A DNA stretch of 64,000 bases from Streptomyces lincolnensis. GTDB lineage: Bacteria; Actinomycetota; Actinomycetes; Streptomycetales; Streptomycetaceae. The DNA is taken from assembly GCF_021173675.1 (NCBI RefSeq), contig NZ_JAIHON010000018.1, forward strand, positions 124,001 through 188,000, in the 5' to 3' direction. Positions 42,426-51,414 of the stretch are shown here, in pieces. The translations under genes were made by a program, and so were the position numbers. The notes beneath the pieces were generated by a model. That model worked only from the letters and a program-made list of their open reading frames with translations, searched no databases and was not told where the DNA came from. Position 1 is the stretch's first letter. Each line of letters opens with the position of its first letter.

Positions 42426-43691
42426 TCAGTGCACCTCTGTTTTCTCGGGAGCGGCCACCAGGTCCCCGGCCGCCCGCTCGGCGAGCACGCGGCGGAAGCT
42501 GCGCATGGTCAGCCACAGCAGGGCGGAGCCGACCAGGCAGAGCAGCACCGCGAGACCGGCGACGAGATCCTGCGGCTCGATCACGCCACCGGTGGCCCCG
42601 ACGAGGAGGCCGGCCAACGGGAAGGACAGCAGGTTGAGCAGGTAGAACGGCCCCATGACCTTGCCCAGGTGCTCCTGCGGCAGGACCTTGATCCGCTGGG
42701 TGCGGTTGAAGACGTTGTAGTACGCCACTCCCGTCATCCCCACCACGAACGCGGTGCCGTAGACGGCGAACGAGGACGCGGTGCCGGCGACCAGCAGCGC
42801 GGCGCACAGCGTGGTGAACCCGATGACGCCGATGACGTACACGTTCACCTTGCGCAGCAGCAGCGGGATGATCAGCAGGTTGCCGAGGCCGACCACGCCG
42901 ACGAAGGTGTTGAGCAGGCCGAAGGAGGACTCGGAGGCGTCGAACACCCCGGTGACCAGGGCCGCGTTGGCGCTCAGCACGGTCGCGAAGACCAGGTTGA
43001 TGGTGAAGTTGAGCGCGGCCAGCAGCCGGACCGGACGGTTGCCGACCAACAGGGTCCAGCCGAGCCGGAGTTCGCCGAGGATCTCCCGGGCGCCGCCGCC
43101 GTTGCCGGAGCGCCACTCCTGCCGGGGCAGCGGCAGCCAGCAGCAGGCGGCGAGCGCGAAAACGGCCGCGGCCAGGGCGAGCAGCCAGACCTTGCCGAGG
43201 ACGAGCACGGCGACCGCGGCGAGCGCGGGGCCGAGCGCCATCGCCAGCAGCTCCATGTTCTGCACCAGCGACTGGGTCGCCGCCAGCTTCTCGCCCTTGG
43301 CGACCTGCGGGACCATCTTCTCGACCGACATCCGCACGGGTGCCGCCAGCATCGACAGCAGCGCCCCGTTGGCCATCAGGGCCGCGGTCGCCCACCCGGG
43401 CTGCGCCACGACCGTCACGACGACCAGGCCGAGCACCGCGGCGCGGGCCACCGACACCCGGGAGAACAGCCGGGCCCCGCCGTCCCGGTCGGCGATCAGA
43501 CCGGCGAAGGGGTAGGCGAGCAGCCCGGGGAGCCATTCGAGGGCGAAGGCGAAGCCGAGCGTGGAGACGTTCCCGGTGTCCTGGTAGATGAGCAGCGGCA
43601 CCGCGAACAGCACCACCTGCTCGGCGACGAGCCCCAGCAGGACACCGGCGGCGAACAGCCCGCGGTGCAGCCCCTCGGTACGCGCGGTCAC
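42426..43691 (-). CDS. MFS exporter (enterobactin-exporter-like, MFS_3)
   Basis: 421 residues from GTG 43691, overlapping the LLM monooxygenase stop by 4 bp (GTGA). Twelve helices are visible. LFAAGVLLGLVAEQVVLFAVPLLIYQ begins helix 1, and LEWLPGLLAYPFAGLIADRDG forms helix 2 plus the MFS loop. It resembles EntS-type and antibiotic efflux proteins. Its location between a biosynthetic monooxygenase and an ATP-grasp ligase makes it the likely exporter and self-protection factor for the product. Confidence 0.88.
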   Translation of the reverse strand: MTARTEGLHRGLFAAGVLLGLVAEQVVLFAVPLLIYQDTGNVSTLGFAFALEWLPGLLAYPFAGLIADRDGGARLFSRVSVARAAVLGLVVVTVVAQPGWATAALMANGALLSMLAAPVRMSVEKMVPQVAKGEKLAATQSLVQNMELLAMALGPALAAVAVLVLGKVWLLALAAAVFALAACCWLPLPRQEWRSGNGGGAREILGELRLGWTLLVGNRPVRLLAALNFTINLVFATVLSANAALVTGVFDASESSFGLLNTFVGVVGLGNLLIIPLLLRKVNVYVIGVIGFTTLCAALLVAGTASSFAVYGTAFVVGMTGVAYYNVFNRTQRIKVLPQEHLGKVMGPFYLLNLLSFPLAGLLVGATGGVIEPQDLVAGLAVLLCLVGSALLWLTMRSFRRVLAERAAGDLVAAPEKTEVH

Positions 43692-44752
43692 GCCGCCCCT
43701 TCGCGCCGCTCGTGCTCCCGGATCAGGGGCAGCACGTGGGTGTAGAAGATCCGCATCTCGTCCCGGGTCGGCCACCCGGAGAAGATGAACTCGCTGACTC
43801 CGGCGGCCTTGTACTCGTACAGGTAGTCGGCGACCTCCTGGTAGCTGCCGACGACACACAGCGCCGGCCCGCCGCGGTAGGCGACCGCGCCCGAGTAGAG
43901 GTACGGCGAGAGCCAGTCGTCCTGCGCCTTGTCCGCGAGCCGGAAGGAGTTCTTCACGGCCTCGGAGTCGGAGGCGGCGACGAAGCTGCTGACCCAGGCG
44001 CGGTGGTCCTCGTCCGGGTCGCGCATCATCTCGGCGAGGTCGGTCAGCGCCTCCTCGCGGGTGGGGCGGGCCAGGACGTGCATGCGGATACCGGCCCGGC
44101 AGCCGTCGGCCAGCACCGGGGCGGTGGCCCGTGCGATGCCCTCCGGGGTGTCGCCGTAGCGCAGCCAGACGTCGCCGTGTTCGGTGGCGGTCTTCTGCGC
44201 GGGTGCCGAGGCGCCGCTGATATAGATCGTGGGCCGTCCGCCGCCCTTGTATCCGAGACCCAGTTGTGCCTCTTCGATACGGTAGTTCCGGCCGTGGTGG
44301 GAAAGCGGCTTCTCGCCCTGCCAGAAACGGTGCAGCACGCTCAGGAACTCATTGGAGCGGGCATAGCGCTCGTCATGGTCGAGGAAGTCGCCGTAGTACG
44401 CCTGCTCGGCCGGGGAAATACCCGCCACCAGATTCAGGGATATACGGCCGTCCGACATCCACGAAATGGTGTTCACGACCTGCGTGAAGAGCGTCGGCGA
44501 CAAAAGGCCCGGACGATAGGCCAGAATGAACTTGACCCGTTCCGTCTCCCGCACCAGGGCGCCGATCATCGGCAGCGGGTCGGGCATGTGGTAACTGATC
44601 CCCATCAGCAGGGAGTCGACCCCGAGCTGCTCCGCCTCCTGGGCGAAGTCGACGATTCCGTCGAAGTCAAGCTCTCCGGATCTGTATTTTTCTGTCGCTT
44701 TCTGCTGCCCGCTGTCCAGCGGTGAACACCAGTGGAACTTCAGTTCCTGCAT
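43688..44752 (-). CDS. LLM-class FMN-dependent monooxygenase, SsuD-like
   Basis: 354 residues from ATG 44752, preceded by GGGGAGC. The frame stays open upstream to 44857, but those residues are not family-like. A TIM-barrel luciferase-like fold is indicated by FILAYRPGLLSPTLF, WMSDGRISLNLVAGISPAEQ, FLDHDERYARSNEFL and a C-terminal SGAVAYRGGPALCVVGSYQEV, which track alkanesulfonate monooxygenase SsuD. Such enzymes use FMNH2 and oxygen to cleave C-S bonds, and related ones N-hydroxylate or oxidise natural products. Its reductase could be the gene at 32009 or the FMN reductase/LRR fusion at 45748. Confidence 0.88.
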   Translation of the reverse strand: MQELKFHWCSPLDSGQQKATEKYRSGELDFDGIVDFAQEAEQLGVDSLLMGISYHMPDPLPMIGALVRETERVKFILAYRPGLLSPTLFTQVVNTISWMSDGRISLNLVAGISPAEQAYYGDFLDHDERYARSNEFLSVLHRFWQGEKPLSHHGRNYRIEEAQLGLGYKGGGRPTIYISGASAPAQKTATEHGDVWLRYGDTPEGIARATAPVLADGCRAGIRMHVLARPTREEALTDLAEMMRDPDEDHRAWVSSFVAASDSEAVKNSFRLADKAQDDWLSPYLYSGAVAYRGGPALCVVGSYQEVADYLYEYKAAGVSEFIFSGWPTRDEMRIFYTHVLPLIREHERREGAA

Positions 44753-44963
44753 GCGAGCTCCCCGTTCCAGAACATGAGGGCACGCCTGCCCGATCGACCC
44801 AAAATCGGGCATTGCTCCCCCGGTGCGGCACACATTCCGGAGGGGACCCTGACACACGTCCGAGAAGGCGTCAAGATCAATCCAAATCCTGGAATGCGCC
44901 CCGGGAATGCCTTACACCGGATACCGTGCCCTGATCGCTCCCCGAGGAAAGGATGGCCGAAAA

Positions 44964-45737
44964 GTGCCCCAGACCGCCCGCTGGCTCAAGCGATACCGCC
45001 CGGTGCCCGCGCCGCGACTTAGGCTGGTCTGTCTGCCGCACGGCGGCGGCACCGCCAGCTTCTTCCGCTCCTGGGCGGACGTCCTGCCCCAGGAGGTGGA
45101 ACCGGCGGCGGTGCAGTACCCCGGCCGCCAGGAGCGACTGGCCGAAAGCTGTATCGAGGCGATGGACCCGCTGGCGGACTGCATAGCCGAGGCACTCCAC
45201 CCGCTCGTCGCGGACGACACCCCCTTCGCCCTCTTCGGCCACAGCATGGGCGCCACGGTCGCCTACGAGGTGACCCGCCGCCTCGAAGCCCGGGGAACGG
45301 CCCCCCGCCATCTGTTCGTCTCGGGCCAGGCCACCCCCTTCAAGGAACGCACCGCCCCGCCCCTGCACCTGGAGGACGACGCCACCCTGCTCGCCGGCGT
45401 CCGCGCGTACGGCGGCGCCTACGAGTCCCTGGTCGACGACCCCGACCTCCTGGAGGTCGTCCTGCCCTCCCTGCGCGCCGACGTCCGCCTCATGGAGACG
45501 TACCGCCCCGCCTCCACGGCCCCCCTCGCCACCCCCGTCACCGCCTACGTCGGCGACACGGACCCCGGGGTCACGCCGGACGAGGTGGCCGCCTGGCGCG
45601 GGACGACCTCCGGCGGATTCGCCCTGCGGACCTTCGAGGGGGGCCACTTCTTCCTCACCGACCACCGGGACGCGCTCCTCGCGGACATCGTGCGCAGCGT
45701 CACGGGCTCCCCGTCCTTCGTGGCCGGCCTCGGGTAG
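44964..45737 (+). CDS. Type II thioesterase
   Basis: 257 residues from GTG 44964. An ATG at 44953 just after GAGGAAAGG is out of frame, and an in-frame ATG at 44907 lacks a good ribosome-binding site. LRLVCLPHGGGTASFFRSWADVLP opens the RifR/GrsT-like fold. The nucleophile is in GHSMGATVAYE, and the catalytic His is in FEGGHFFLTDHRD. These enzymes clear stalled or wrongly loaded acyl groups from carrier proteins and sometimes release product. It marks the right end of the peptide cluster. The next gene starts 10 bp after the stop. Confidence 0.92.
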   Translation: MPQTARWLKRYRPVPAPRLRLVCLPHGGGTASFFRSWADVLPQEVEPAAVQYPGRQERLAESCIEAMDPLADCIAEALHPLVADDTPFALFGHSMGATVAYEVTRRLEARGTAPRHLFVSGQATPFKERTAPPLHLEDDATLLAGVRAYGGAYESLVDDPDLLEVVLPSLRADVRLMETYRPASTAPLATPVTAYVGDTDPGVTPDEVAAWRGTTSGGFALRTFEGGHFFLTDHRDALLADIVRSVTGSPSFVAGLG

Positions 45738-45747
45738 GTTGCGGCGA

Positions 45748-47049
45748 ATGACCGCCCCGCCGCTGATCCTCCTGCTCTCGGGGAGCCTGCGCACCGCCTC
45801 GACCAACGAGGCCGTTCTGCGCACCGCGCAGGCCCTCGCACCGACCGCGCGCGTCCGTACCGTCCGCCACGACGGCCTCGCGGACCTGCCGCACTTCAAC
45901 CCCGACGAGGACACCGACCCGCTGCCGCCGCCGGTGACCGGGCTGCGGGAGGCGATCGAGCGGGCGGACGCGATCCTGATCTGCGCCCCCGAGTACGCGG
46001 GCACCCTGCCGGGCTCGTTCAAGAACCTCCTGGACTGGACGGTGGGCGGCACGGAGATCGTCGGCAAGCCGGTCGCCTGGATCAACGCGGCCGCCCCGGG
46101 CCGCGGCCGGGGCGCGGAAGCCACCCTGCGCACGGTCCTCGGCCACACGGGCGCCGACATCGTGGAGCGGGCCTGCGTACGGATCCCGGTGACCAGGGAG
46201 ACCCTCGACGCGGAGGGCATCGTCACCGACCCGGAGTCACGACGCCAACTGGCCACCGCCCTGGCCCTGTTGGCGCACCACGACGACACACAGCCACCCG
46301 AGACCACCACGACCACCACCGCCGCCGAACCACCACCCACCCTGAACCTCTGGCGCCAGCAGCTGGGGCACGTACCCGAGTCGGTCTGGCGGCGCACCGA
46401 CCTCCGGATCCTGATCCTCGCGGACAACGGCCTCACCGGCCTCCCGCCCGCCATCGGCGACCTGCGCCGGCTGACCACCCTGGACCTCGGCCACAACCAC
46501 CTCACCGCCGTCCCCGACGAGCTCGGCGACCTGACCGGCCTCACCGGCTTCCTCTACCTGCACGACAACAAGCTGACCGAACTCCCCGCCTCCCTGGGCC
46601 GCCTGACACGGCTGCGCTACCTCAACGTCGGCGAGAACGCCCTCACCACCCTGCCCGACGCCCTCGGCGGCATGACCTCCCTGCGCGAGCTCCGGGCCCA
46701 GCACAACCGGTTGAGCACCCTGCCCGACACCCTCGGCCGCCTCCACGACCTGCGCGAACTCTGGCTCCGCGGCAACACCCTCGCCGCCCTCCCCGCCTCC
46801 ACGGCCGACCTCCGGGAGCTACGCCACCTCGACCTGCGCGAGAACGCCCTCACCACCGTCCCCCCACCCCTGGCCCACCTCCCCCGCCTGCGCCACCTCG
46901 ACCTCCGCGGCAACCACCTCACCCACCTCCCGGACTGGCTCCCCACCCTCCCCGCCCTGGAGAAACTGGACCTGCGCTGGAACACCTGCGACCCGGCCTC
47001 ACCCCTGCTGACCACCCTGGAGAACCAGGGCTGCACGGTCCTCCTGTAG
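45748..47049 (+). CDS. NADPH-dependent FMN reductase fused to leucine-rich repeats
   Basis: 433 residues in one open frame. Residues 1-185 are a flavodoxin-like NADPH-dependent FMN reductase (LLLSGSLRTASTN at the phosphate-binding loop, PEYAGTLPGSFKNLLDW near residue 90). A Thr/Pro-rich linker (about 187-202) leads to LWRQQLGHVPESVWRRTDL, then eight or nine leucine-rich repeats of 23 residues (LRxLxLxxNxLTxLP) to the C-terminus. No frameshift is needed to join them. The start is ATG 45748, 10 bp after the thioesterase stop, so it is probably cotranscribed and could supply FMNH2 to the cluster's LLM enzyme. Confidence 0.85.
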   Translation: MTAPPLILLLSGSLRTASTNEAVLRTAQALAPTARVRTVRHDGLADLPHFNPDEDTDPLPPPVTGLREAIERADAILICAPEYAGTLPGSFKNLLDWTVGGTEIVGKPVAWINAAAPGRGRGAEATLRTVLGHTGADIVERACVRIPVTRETLDAEGIVTDPESRRQLATALALLAHHDDTQPPETTTTTTAAEPPPTLNLWRQQLGHVPESVWRRTDLRILILADNGLTGLPPAIGDLRRLTTLDLGHNHLTAVPDELGDLTGLTGFLYLHDNKLTELPASLGRLTRLRYLNVGENALTTLPDALGGMTSLRELRAQHNRLSTLPDTLGRLHDLRELWLRGNTLAALPASTADLRELRHLDLRENALTTVPPPLAHLPRLRHLDLRGNHLTHLPDWLPTLPALEKLDLRWNTCDPASPLLTTLENQGCTVLL

Positions 47050-47201
47050 CCGGCGGGCCAACCGCCTCCGCCACCTTTACCGCTCCATCGAAACCCCCTG
47101 GCCAAAGAAATACCCGCAGGCCACACCCTCTCCAGCCCCCACCCCACCCGCCGCCACCGCCGGGCCACCCCCCGTTCACGTCCCGCGCCAACCATCCGCA
47201 C

Positions 47202-48554
47202 ATGAGACGTCTCACCCCCGCCCTGGCCACCGCCACCGCCCTCGCCGCGCTCCTGGTCGCCGGTCCCGCGAGCGCCGACGTGAACGGCGGTGCCCGGGAC
47301 GGCTACGGCACCAAGGCGACGTACGCACCCGGCCAGAACCCGCGCTCCTACCAGCGGCCCCCCGCCGGCTTCGCCCCCGTGTTCACCGAGAACGTCTCCC
47401 GCCACGGCTCGCGCGCCGCGACCGACGGCGAGGACGCGGACCTGGTCCTGGCACTGTGGAAGAAGGCCGGGGCGGCGGGCGAACTCACCGCGAAGGGACG
47501 GCGGTTCGGGCCGACGGCACAGGCCCTGCAGCGGGCCATGAGCACCGTCGGCTACGGCGACCTCAGCGGACGCGGCAAGCGGGAGATCCAGGACACGGCC
47601 GTCCGTACGGAACGGCGGCTGCCCGGACTGTTCCGGAGGATCGCCGACGACAAGGAGAAGATCGACGTCGTCAGCTCGGGACAGGGCCGCGCGATCGACA
47701 GCGCGAACCTCTACGCGGGCGCGCTCGCCGCCACCGACCCGGCCCTGAAGCCGCTGATCGGCCCGACCCGCACGGACGTCGACCAGCTCTACTTCCACAA
47801 GGCGGCGGGCGGCGCGGCCTATCGGGACTACCTCGCGAACGACCAGCGGCTCGCGAGCACCCTGAAGTCGATCACCGACCAGCCGGCCACCCACCGCGCC
47901 GCCAGGGCCGTACTGAGGAAGCTCTTCAAGGGGGCCTTCGTAGACCGCCTCTCCGACGACGACCGCGTGGCCGCCGCCACGGCCGTCTACGACCTGTACG
48001 CCATCGCGCCCGCCATGAGCGACGAGAGCCCCGGCGGCAAGGGCTGGGGGATGGACAGGTTCCTCTCGAAGCGGGACGCGGCCTGGTTCGGGTATCTGAG
48101 CGACGCCGAGGACTTCTACGAGAAGGGACCGGGCTTCGCGGACAGCGACATCACGTACAGGATGGCGGGCGTCCTCCTCGACGACCTCTTCCGGCAGGTC
48201 GAGGCCAAGCGCGCCGGCACCAGCGACCTCGGCGCCGAACTCCGCTTCACACACGCCGAGGAGATCATCCCGCTGGCTGCCCTGATGGGCCTGCCCGGCA
48301 GCACCGAGGGCGCCACCACCGCGCGGCCGTACACCTACGCCGACAACCCGTGGCGCGGCGCGTCCGTCGCCCCGCTCGGCGCGAACATCCAGTGGGACGT
48401 CTTCCGCCGGGGCAGCACCTACCTGGTGCGGATGCTCTACAACGAGAAGGAGACCGCCTTCAAGACCGGCTGCCGCCCCGTCTCCCCGGGCAGCACGTTC
48501 TACGACCTCACCGAACTCGAACGCTGCTTCGGCCGGACACCGGCAGCCTCCTGA
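47202..48554 (+). CDS. Secreted histidine-type acid phosphatase
   Basis: 450 residues with a clear signal peptide (hydrophobic 8-22, cleavage after PASA). The catalytic RHGSR motif is at 67-71 (ENVSRHGSRA), and the second motif FTHAEEIIPL lies near 349, with His-Ala-Glu in place of the usual His-Asp, as in multiple-inositol-polyphosphate phosphatases. It should act outside the cell on organic phosphate esters such as inositol phosphates. Two Cys residues near the C-terminus may form a disulfide. It stands alone between the LRR fusion and a convergent peptidase gene. Confidence 0.85.
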   Translation: MRRLTPALATATALAALLVAGPASADVNGGARDGYGTKATYAPGQNPRSYQRPPAGFAPVFTENVSRHGSRAATDGEDADLVLALWKKAGAAGELTAKGRRFGPTAQALQRAMSTVGYGDLSGRGKREIQDTAVRTERRLPGLFRRIADDKEKIDVVSSGQGRAIDSANLYAGALAATDPALKPLIGPTRTDVDQLYFHKAAGGAAYRDYLANDQRLASTLKSITDQPATHRAARAVLRKLFKGAFVDRLSDDDRVAAATAVYDLYAIAPAMSDESPGGKGWGMDRFLSKRDAAWFGYLSDAEDFYEKGPGFADSDITYRMAGVLLDDLFRQVEAKRAGTSDLGAELRFTHAEEIIPLAALMGLPGSTEGATTARPYTYADNPWRGASVAPLGANIQWDVFRRGSTYLVRMLYNEKETAFKTGCRPVSPGSTFYDLTELERCFGRTPAAS

Positions 48555-48578
48555 CCGCCCCGCCCCGCCTCCCCCGGC

Positions 48579-49844
48579 TCACTTCGTGCCGACCGTCCGC
48601 AGCACGGTCAGCGCCAACGTCCGCGCCACCGCCACCACTTCCCGCACGGACACGTGCTCGCGCGCGCTGTGAGCCACCCGGATGTCCCCGGGCCCGTACT
48701 GCACGGTCGGGATCCCGGCCCCGCCGTACAACCGCAGATCACTGCCGTACGGCGCCCCGCGCTCCCTCGGCGCCGGTCCGCCCACCACGTCCGCGTGGGC
48801 GGACCGGATCACGTCGGGCAGCGGATGCCCCGCGGGCAGCCGGCCGCTCGCGAACTGCCCGCCCGGCCAGGTCACGGACACCGGGTGCGCCCGAAGCCAG
48901 GGGTCGGCTGCGCACGCGTCCGCCACACACCGCTCGAACTCCGCCCGCGCGGACGCCGGGTCCTCTCCCAGCCGTACCCCCAACCGCCCCTCCGCGACCA
49001 GCAGATCGGGCACGCTGCTGGCCCAGTCACCGGCCCGCAGCACGCCGACCGACAGGGCGTAGGGGATCGGGTACTCGGCCATCAGCGGATCCGGATCCCG
49101 GTTGCGGTCGGCCTCCAGCCGGGCCAGCGCCCGGTGCAGCGGCAGATACGCGTCGATCGCGCTGACGCCCTCCTCCCGCGAACTGGCGTGCGCGGACTTG
49201 CCGTTCACGGTGATCCGGAAGGTCAGCGCGCCCGCGTTGGCGGTGATGAGCGTCCCGGCCGTCGGTTCCGCGATGACGCACGCGTCGCCGCCGTGTCCCC
49301 GCCGGAGCGTCCCGAAGGCACCGAGCCCGCCGTCCTCCTCACCGACGACGAAGTGCGCGGCCACCCGCCCGCGCAGCCGCACCCCGCTCGCCCGGACCGC
49401 CTCCAGCACGGCCAGGTGGGCCGCCAGCCCGGCCTTCATGTCGCACGCCCCGCGCCCGTGCACGAGATCCCCGGTCACCCGGGGCACGAACGGATCCCCC
49501 TCCCAGGCCGCCGGATCCCCGGCCGGCACGACGTCCACATGCCCCTGCAACACCAGCACCGGCCCGTCCCCACCGTCCGGCGTCCGCCCCACCAGCCCCC
49601 ACGCCTCGTCCCGCGACGCCTCAGCCCCAGGGAAACCCGGATCCGCGACCAACTCGGCCAAATCCATCGCCCACAGATCAACCTCCATCCCGAGCCGCTC
49701 CAACCGCCCGGCCAACAGATGCTGAATCTCGGCCTCAGCGGCAGACCCGGTCACACTCGGAACGGCGACGAGCTCCATCAGCGTCCGCGCGACGGCCCCT
49801 TCGTCGATAGCGGCGAGCACAGCAGCCTCGTGATCATCCAGCAC
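48579..49844 (-). CDS. M20-family metallopeptidase / ArgE-DapE-like deacylase
   Basis: 421 residues from GTG 49844. The frame is open to 49997, but that stretch is made of a known streptomycete intergenic repeat and is unlikely to be coding. Metal ligands lie in LQGHVDVVPAGD (His102, Asp104), GRGACDMKAG and the catalytic GEEDGG. The lid domain carries NGKSAHASSREEG, and the closing His is in VAHSAREHVSV. The enzyme probably hydrolyses an N-acyl amino acid or dipeptide in the cytosol; acetylornithine deacetylase and succinyl-diaminopimelate desuccinylase are the closest named relatives. Confidence 0.88.
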   Translation of the reverse strand: MLDDHEAAVLAAIDEGAVARTLMELVAVPSVTGSAAEAEIQHLLAGRLERLGMEVDLWAMDLAELVADPGFPGAEASRDEAWGLVGRTPDGGDGPVLVLQGHVDVVPAGDPAAWEGDPFVPRVTGDLVHGRGACDMKAGLAAHLAVLEAVRASGVRLRGRVAAHFVVGEEDGGLGAFGTLRRGHGGDACVIAEPTAGTLITANAGALTFRITVNGKSAHASSREEGVSAIDAYLPLHRALARLEADRNRDPDPLMAEYPIPYALSVGVLRAGDWASSVPDLLVAEGRLGVRLGEDPASARAEFERCVADACAADPWLRAHPVSVTWPGGQFASGRLPAGHPLPDVIRSAHADVVGGPAPRERGAPYGSDLRLYGGAGIPTVQYGPGDIRVAHSAREHVSVREVVAVARTLALTVLRTVGTK

Positions 49845-49870
49845 CTGCCAACCCCCTGAGCTGAACCCAC

Positions 49871-49950
49871 CTAAGGGGCGCGGGGCTGTGTCGATATGCG
49901 GCTCCGCCGCGTGGGCGCGACAAGCCACAACGCACCCGCACCCGCCAACG
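49871..49950. repeat. Streptomycete-type intergenic repeat element
   Basis: The sequence beginning CTAAGGGGCGCGGGGCTGTG, with an internal GCGG-CTC-CGCCGC hairpin and ending in the CAAGCCACAACGCACCCGCA segment, is a form of the short repeat I know to be scattered through many Streptomyces intergenic regions. It fills the gap between two minus-strand genes. Function unknown. Confidence 0.6.
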
Positions 49951-49986
49951 CACAGACCCCCCCCCGAGCTCAAAGGCGCCCGGTAC

Positions 49987-51414
49987 TCACACCCCACCCA
50001 CCGTAAACCCGATCACCGCCCCGCCCCCTTCCCGAGGCACAGCAAACGGCGCTCCCCCATGAGACAACGCCACCTCCCGCACAATCGAGAGCCCCAGCCC
50101 GGACCCCGGCAACGACCGCGCATCCGCAGCCCGATAAAACCGATCGAACACCCGCACAAGATCCCCGTCAGCGATCCCCGGCCCCCGATCCAGCACCTCA
50201 ACCCGCACAGTTCCGGCCCGCACAGCCCCCGCCCGCACAGCCCCGACAACGCTGACCTCGATCGGATGCCCCCCACCCCGATCGAACTTCACCGCGTTCT
50301 CCACCAGGTTGGACAACGCCCGCTGAAGCATCCCCGGCCGCCCGTCGGTCATCGTGTCCCCACTCGCCCGCACCACGATCTCCCGCCCGGTTCGCCGCCG
50401 AGCCACCCCCGCCACCTCATCGGCGATATCCGCGAGATCCACCCGCTGCGGCGGCTCCGTGTCGGACTGCCCCGCCGCCAGATCGACCAACTCATTGACC
50501 AGATCGGTCAGTTCACGCGCCTCCTGCCCCAGATCCGCGACCAGCTCCTCCCGTGTCTCGGGCGGCAGCTCGTCGATCCGGCGCAGCAGCGAGATGTTCG
50601 TACGCAACGACGTCAGCGGCGTCCGCAGCTCGTGCCCCGCGTCCTGGACCAGTCGGCGCTGGTCCTCCTCGGACTGGGCGAGCCGCCCCAGCATGCGGTC
50701 GAAGGCACGGCCGAGGCGGCCGACCTCGTCGTAGCCGTGGACGGGCACCTGGATGCCGAGCCGCCGGGTGCGGGCGACGTCCTCGGCGGCGGAGGTGAGG
50801 ATGACCAGCCGGCGGGTGATGCGCCGGGCGAGCCACCAGCCGAACAGACCGGCTCCTGTCACGACCGCGACCATCAGGATCAGGGTGCGCTGCTGGAGCG
50901 CCCGCAGCAGGTCCTCGGTGTCGCTGAACTCCTGCGCGACCTGCACCGCGCCCCGCCTGCCGCCGAGCGAGACGGTGGCGACGCGGTAGACGTCGCTGCC
51001 GACGCCGACGTCCTTGTGCTGGACCATCCGCCCGGCCTGGGCGACGCCCGCGATCCTCCGGTCGGCGGCGGAGACCGGCAGCCCCGGCCGCCCGGGGTCG
51101 AGGACCGCGCCGTCCGGCCCGAGCACCTGCACATCGGTGCGGGCCGGCCGTACGAGATCATGGCCCGGCGCGGAGGAGGAGAAGTCGTCCGGGGTCATCC
51201 TGTGCTGGCTGACCTCGTCCCGCAGGTCCTGCACGACCTGGTCGAACACCGACTCCTGGTCCACCCGCACCAGCCGCGCGGCCGCGTTGTACGACAACAC
51301 GCCCACCAGCACGGTCACGGCCGCGGTCACCGCCGCGAAGGACACCGCGAAGGTCGTCCGCAACGACAGCAGCCGCGGCCGCCGCCTGCCCAGCAGCCGC
51401 CCGAGGCGGCCCAC
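49987..51414 (-). CDS. OmpR-type sensor histidine kinase (MprB/CseC-like)
   Basis: 475 residues from GTG 51414, directly adjoining the response-regulator stop. Two membrane helices (about 20-42 and 178-196) flank an extracytoplasmic sensor of about 130 residues. A HAMP domain follows (ITRRLVILTSAAEDVART). The phospho-acceptor His is in DAGHELRTPLTSLR, with HATPase boxes LSNLVENAVKFD, DRGPGIADGD and GSGLGLSIVREV. It is paired with the regulator at 51415. The stimulus is unknown, but envelope stress is typical for this subfamily. Confidence 0.92.
   Translation of the reverse strand: MGRLGRLLGRRRPRLLSLRTTFAVSFAAVTAAVTVLVGVLSYNAAARLVRVDQESVFDQVVQDLRDEVSQHRMTPDDFSSSAPGHDLVRPARTDVQVLGPDGAVLDPGRPGLPVSAADRRIAGVAQAGRMVQHKDVGVGSDVYRVATVSLGGRRGAVQVAQEFSDTEDLLRALQQRTLILMVAVVTGAGLFGWWLARRITRRLVILTSAAEDVARTRRLGIQVPVHGYDEVGRLGRAFDRMLGRLAQSEEDQRRLVQDAGHELRTPLTSLRTNISLLRRIDELPPETREELVADLGQEARELTDLVNELVDLAAGQSDTEPPQRVDLADIADEVAGVARRRTGREIVVRASGDTMTDGRPGMLQRALSNLVENAVKFDRGGGHPIEVSVVGAVRAGAVRAGTVRVEVLDRGPGIADGDLVRVFDRFYRAADARSLPGSGLGLSIVREVALSHGGAPFAVPREGGGAVIGFTVGGV

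Noticed and set aside
45748..47049. Two separate genes instead of a reductase-LRR fusion
   Set aside because: The frame is continuous with uniform codon usage and no stop or ribosome-binding site in the linker; kept as a fusion, with a read check proposed.
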